Positions 62,093 through 64,000 of a stretch of DNA of 64,000 nt are shown piece after piece. The notes below the pieces were generated by a model. It was given only the letters and a program-made list of their open reading frames with translations. It made no database searches and was not told where the DNA came from. Origin of the DNA: Paenibacillus algorifonticola (GTDB taxonomy: Bacteria > Bacillota > Bacilli > Paenibacillales > Paenibacillaceae); contig NZ_KQ040784.1 in the NCBI RefSeq assembly GCF_000971975.1, positions 34,987 to 98,986 on the forward strand, given 5' to 3'. Both the position numbers and the translations under genes were made by a program. Each line of letters begins with the position of its first letter. The first letter of the stretch is position 1.

Positions 62093-63994
62093 TTGGCTGT
62101 ATTCAATCCGAAACAAGCTATCACAAATATGATTGACCACTTTTTATTAGGAGCTCAAGGTCTTTTGGAGGTGACAAATCGTGATTTCCATGAAATATAT
62201 GCTGAAAGAAACGCAATTTATGGTTTAGTTTATGGGAAGCCATCCAACAGAATGGCTACGTTGTTAAATGTCGATAGAGAAATATTGATACTATTTACAA
62301 GTTTTCGATCCCAGCAGGCCAGAACTGTAAAGACCATTAAGACTTTACTTTCTGATTCTAGTGGTAGACTCGAACCTACGATAGTTATTGTTGTTCACCC
62401 CGATCCAGCGGGTAATACCAAACTTAAAACGTGGGGCAGAGAAAATGGAATTTCAATTCTTCCGATATATTATTCTGAAGAAAAATTCCCACTACCTCCT
62501 GATGTTTTTGAAAATATCCTTTGTAAAGAGCTCTTCTCATATGATCCCTTTGATATTACTGGTCCAGTTTCTGATGATGATAATTTTTATGGGAGAAGAA
62601 CTGAAGCACAGGATATATCACGTCAATTACAAAATGGGCAGATTAAAGCGACCTTAGGAATAAGAAAAATCGGTAAAACTTCAATAGTAAATAGAGTTGT
62701 GGAGACATGCAGAAATTATCACGAATGTTTTATCGTTGTTATCGATTGCTCAAGAGATGAAGTATGGTCTCTTAACTCCTCGGAGCTTATGCTATCCATA
62801 GCTTCATCGCTAGATAAAGCAAAATCCATACCTGAAAGATATTATTCGCTGGATCCTATATCAACAAAAAATGATATAAAAGAAAGTATGCGGCAATTAA
62901 TTGCAAGCGTAATGACAAGCGAACTTCCGGTTATTATAGTTTTTGATGAAATAGATTATATTACACCAGGAAGCCCTACTGGAAAGCATTGGGTCGATGA
63001 CTTCAATGTATTTTGGAGAAATTTACGTGTAATTTACCAGGAATGCTCTAGAATTAATAGACCCTTTTCATTATTGTTGAGTGGGGTTTCTAGCAAATGG
63101 TTTAGAGTTGAATCAATAAATGGAATTGAGAATGCTGCTCTAGCATTTATTCCAGAAGACTACTTAAGCCCACTTCCGAGAGGTGCAACAATTGCTATGA
63201 TAAAATCTCTTTCTAGGGTGGCGGGGCTACAATTTGATGAGATGACAGCTGAACTTATTGCCAACACTTGTTGTGACGTTCCATATTGGGTCAGAAAAGC
63301 TTGTTCATTTTTGCATCGTAGAATTGATATTCAATCTAGACCGTTTAAGCCAGAGATCGGCATGGTTAGAATGCATCTAGATGATTTTGTTCAAACAGAA
63401 GGCGCTATTATTGCACAAGTTGCAATCCAACATCTCTTTCGAGTTTATCCTGAGCTTAAAACTTATTGTGAGAGGGCATATCAAAGTAATTATGATGAGT
63501 TGCCGAAAACATATTTATCTATTATGTTTAAGTATGGATTATTGAAGATAACACATGGTAAATATGAATTGTCTGGAACGATGGTTAGAGAGGGCCTTGG
63601 ATTAATATTTCAAGAAAAAACAGATGATTCGGAAATTCTAGATATACGCTTTAAAACCGAAGTTTCTGATCATGCTTTTATAGAGCAATGGGCAGATGAA
63701 CTCGCACTTATTGGTAGAAGAAGAAATATACTCGAAAAAAGATTTAGAGGTATTGTATTAAATTTTTTAAGATTTGATGCACTTCAAAATAAAACGAAAC
63801 CTTCTCCTCATGAAAGAATAATAAAACGAGTAGATGAGAGAAGAAAGAAACATCTTGAGCTACTAAGTACTGATGATTTAATAGAGAAACTATTATGGAC
63901 AGAGTTGATTTCTGTTATTGAGAAAGATTGGAGGGTCTGTCAACAATTTTGTGTAAACTCTATTGAAGCAAAAGTTAACGCAGGTGCTGACTGA
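62093..63994 (+). CDS. STAND-type NTPase with nuclease-like N-terminus and HEPN-like C-terminus (putative defence protein)
   Basis: The 633-residue protein ends just inside the window. Residues 1-150 are an alpha/beta domain with TIVIVVHPDPAGNTKLKTW, which recalls restriction-endonuclease-like or sensor domains but has no sure match. FYGRRTE (166) and the P-loop GIRKIGKTS (189-197) open an AAA/STAND ATPase with Walker B VIIVFDEID (280-288), followed by a winged-helix region. The last 110 residues are helical with RxxxH-like and WTELISVIEKDW patterns similar to Swt1-type HEPN ends. The TTG start follows TAGGAGG. It is far AT-richer than its neighbours and lies directly after a tRNA gene. Function in phage defence is inference. 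Confidence 0.65.
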   Translation: MAVFNPKQAITNMIDHFLLGAQGLLEVTNRDFHEIYAERNAIYGLVYGKPSNRMATLLNVDREILILFTSFRSQQARTVKTIKTLLSDSSGRLEPTIVIVVHPDPAGNTKLKTWGRENGISILPIYYSEEKFPLPPDVFENILCKELFSYDPFDITGPVSDDDNFYGRRTEAQDISRQLQNGQIKATLGIRKIGKTSIVNRVVETCRNYHECFIVVIDCSRDEVWSLNSSELMLSIASSLDKAKSIPERYYSLDPISTKNDIKESMRQLIASVMTSELPVIIVFDEIDYITPGSPTGKHWVDDFNVFWRNLRVIYQECSRINRPFSLLLSGVSSKWFRVESINGIENAALAFIPEDYLSPLPRGATIAMIKSLSRVAGLQFDEMTAELIANTCCDVPYWVRKACSFLHRRIDIQSRPFKPEIGMVRMHLDDFVQTEGAIIAQVAIQHLFRVYPELKTYCERAYQSNYDELPKTYLSIMFKYGLLKITHGKYELSGTMVREGLGLIFQEKTDDSEILDIRFKTEVSDHAFIEQWADELALIGRRRNILEKRFRGIVLNFLRFDALQNKTKPSPHERIIKRVDERRKKHLELLSTDDLIEKLLWTELISVIEKDWRVCQQFCVNSIEAKVNAGAD

Positions 63995-64000
63995 TCCGTT

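Overview
The window looks like chromosome of a spore-forming, motile Gram-positive bacterium of the Paenibacillus type. Supporting signs are the Bacillus-like neighbourhoods (ywiB-argS, speE-speB beside pbpG, cidR/cidAB, pucF-pucG/pucR, qoxABCD, motAB, tadA), a sigma-G-type promoter before a penicillin-binding protein, a Spo0E-type phosphatase, a sporulation-type histidine kinase, and strong AGGAGG ribosome sites with frequent TTG/GTG starts. The assignment rests on gene content and style; no marker gene for species is present.

Layout. 0-4.7 kb: a truncated cellulose-synthase-like glycosyltransferase, a secreted GH26 glycanase under two tandem cyclic-di-GMP-I riboswitches, and a two-gene glycosyltransferase operon. 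4.9-7.6 kb: argS, its DUF1934 partner and a DNA glycosylase. 8-10.2 kb: cidAB and divergent cidR. 10.3-16.5 kb: a dicarboxylate carrier and the late ureide steps of purine breakdown with PucR. 16.6-21.5 kb: a guanylate-kinase-like protein, polyamine genes speEB and pbpG. 21.6-27.2 kb: an aa3-type quinol oxidase and a lipoprotein peptidyl-prolyl isomerase. 27.2-36.5 kb: a sugar regulon (LacI regulator, a very large GH94 phosphorylase, ABC importer without its own ATPase, esterase) around a divergent control region carrying four identical operators.

36.6-38.0 kb is AT-rich and holds a Fic protein and a tiny zinc-ribbon gene. 38.2-41.4 kb is a four-gene ECF sigma operon. 41.5-46.3 kb has a YwhD-like protein, an M1 peptidase, a membrane protein and a cell-wall hydrolase behind a c-di-AMP riboswitch. 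46.5-51.3 kb has an acetyltransferase, an aminotransferase, a MocR regulator and an EAL phosphodiesterase. 51.5-53.6 kb carries motAB. 53.7-58.0 kb groups a DinB protein, rluF, a sporulation-type kinase, a DnaA-box cluster, tadA and a Spo0E-like gene. 58.1-61.6 kb has a broken chemotaxis-receptor fragment, split chromate transporters and a degenerate ROK regulator. A tRNA-Arg(CCU) at 61.73 kb marks an abrupt change to AT-rich DNA holding a STAND-type NTPase with possible effector ends, a probable island edge and the best candidate for an undescribed defence gene.

Themes that join the parts: second messengers (two c-di-GMP riboswitches, one EAL enzyme, one c-di-AMP riboswitch), surface polysaccharide and wall remodelling, and the sporulation decision (kinase, Spo0E, 0A-like boxes, DnaA boxes, sigma-G promoter). 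A family of two-hairpin intergenic repeats occurs at 28.2 kb and 49.8 kb.
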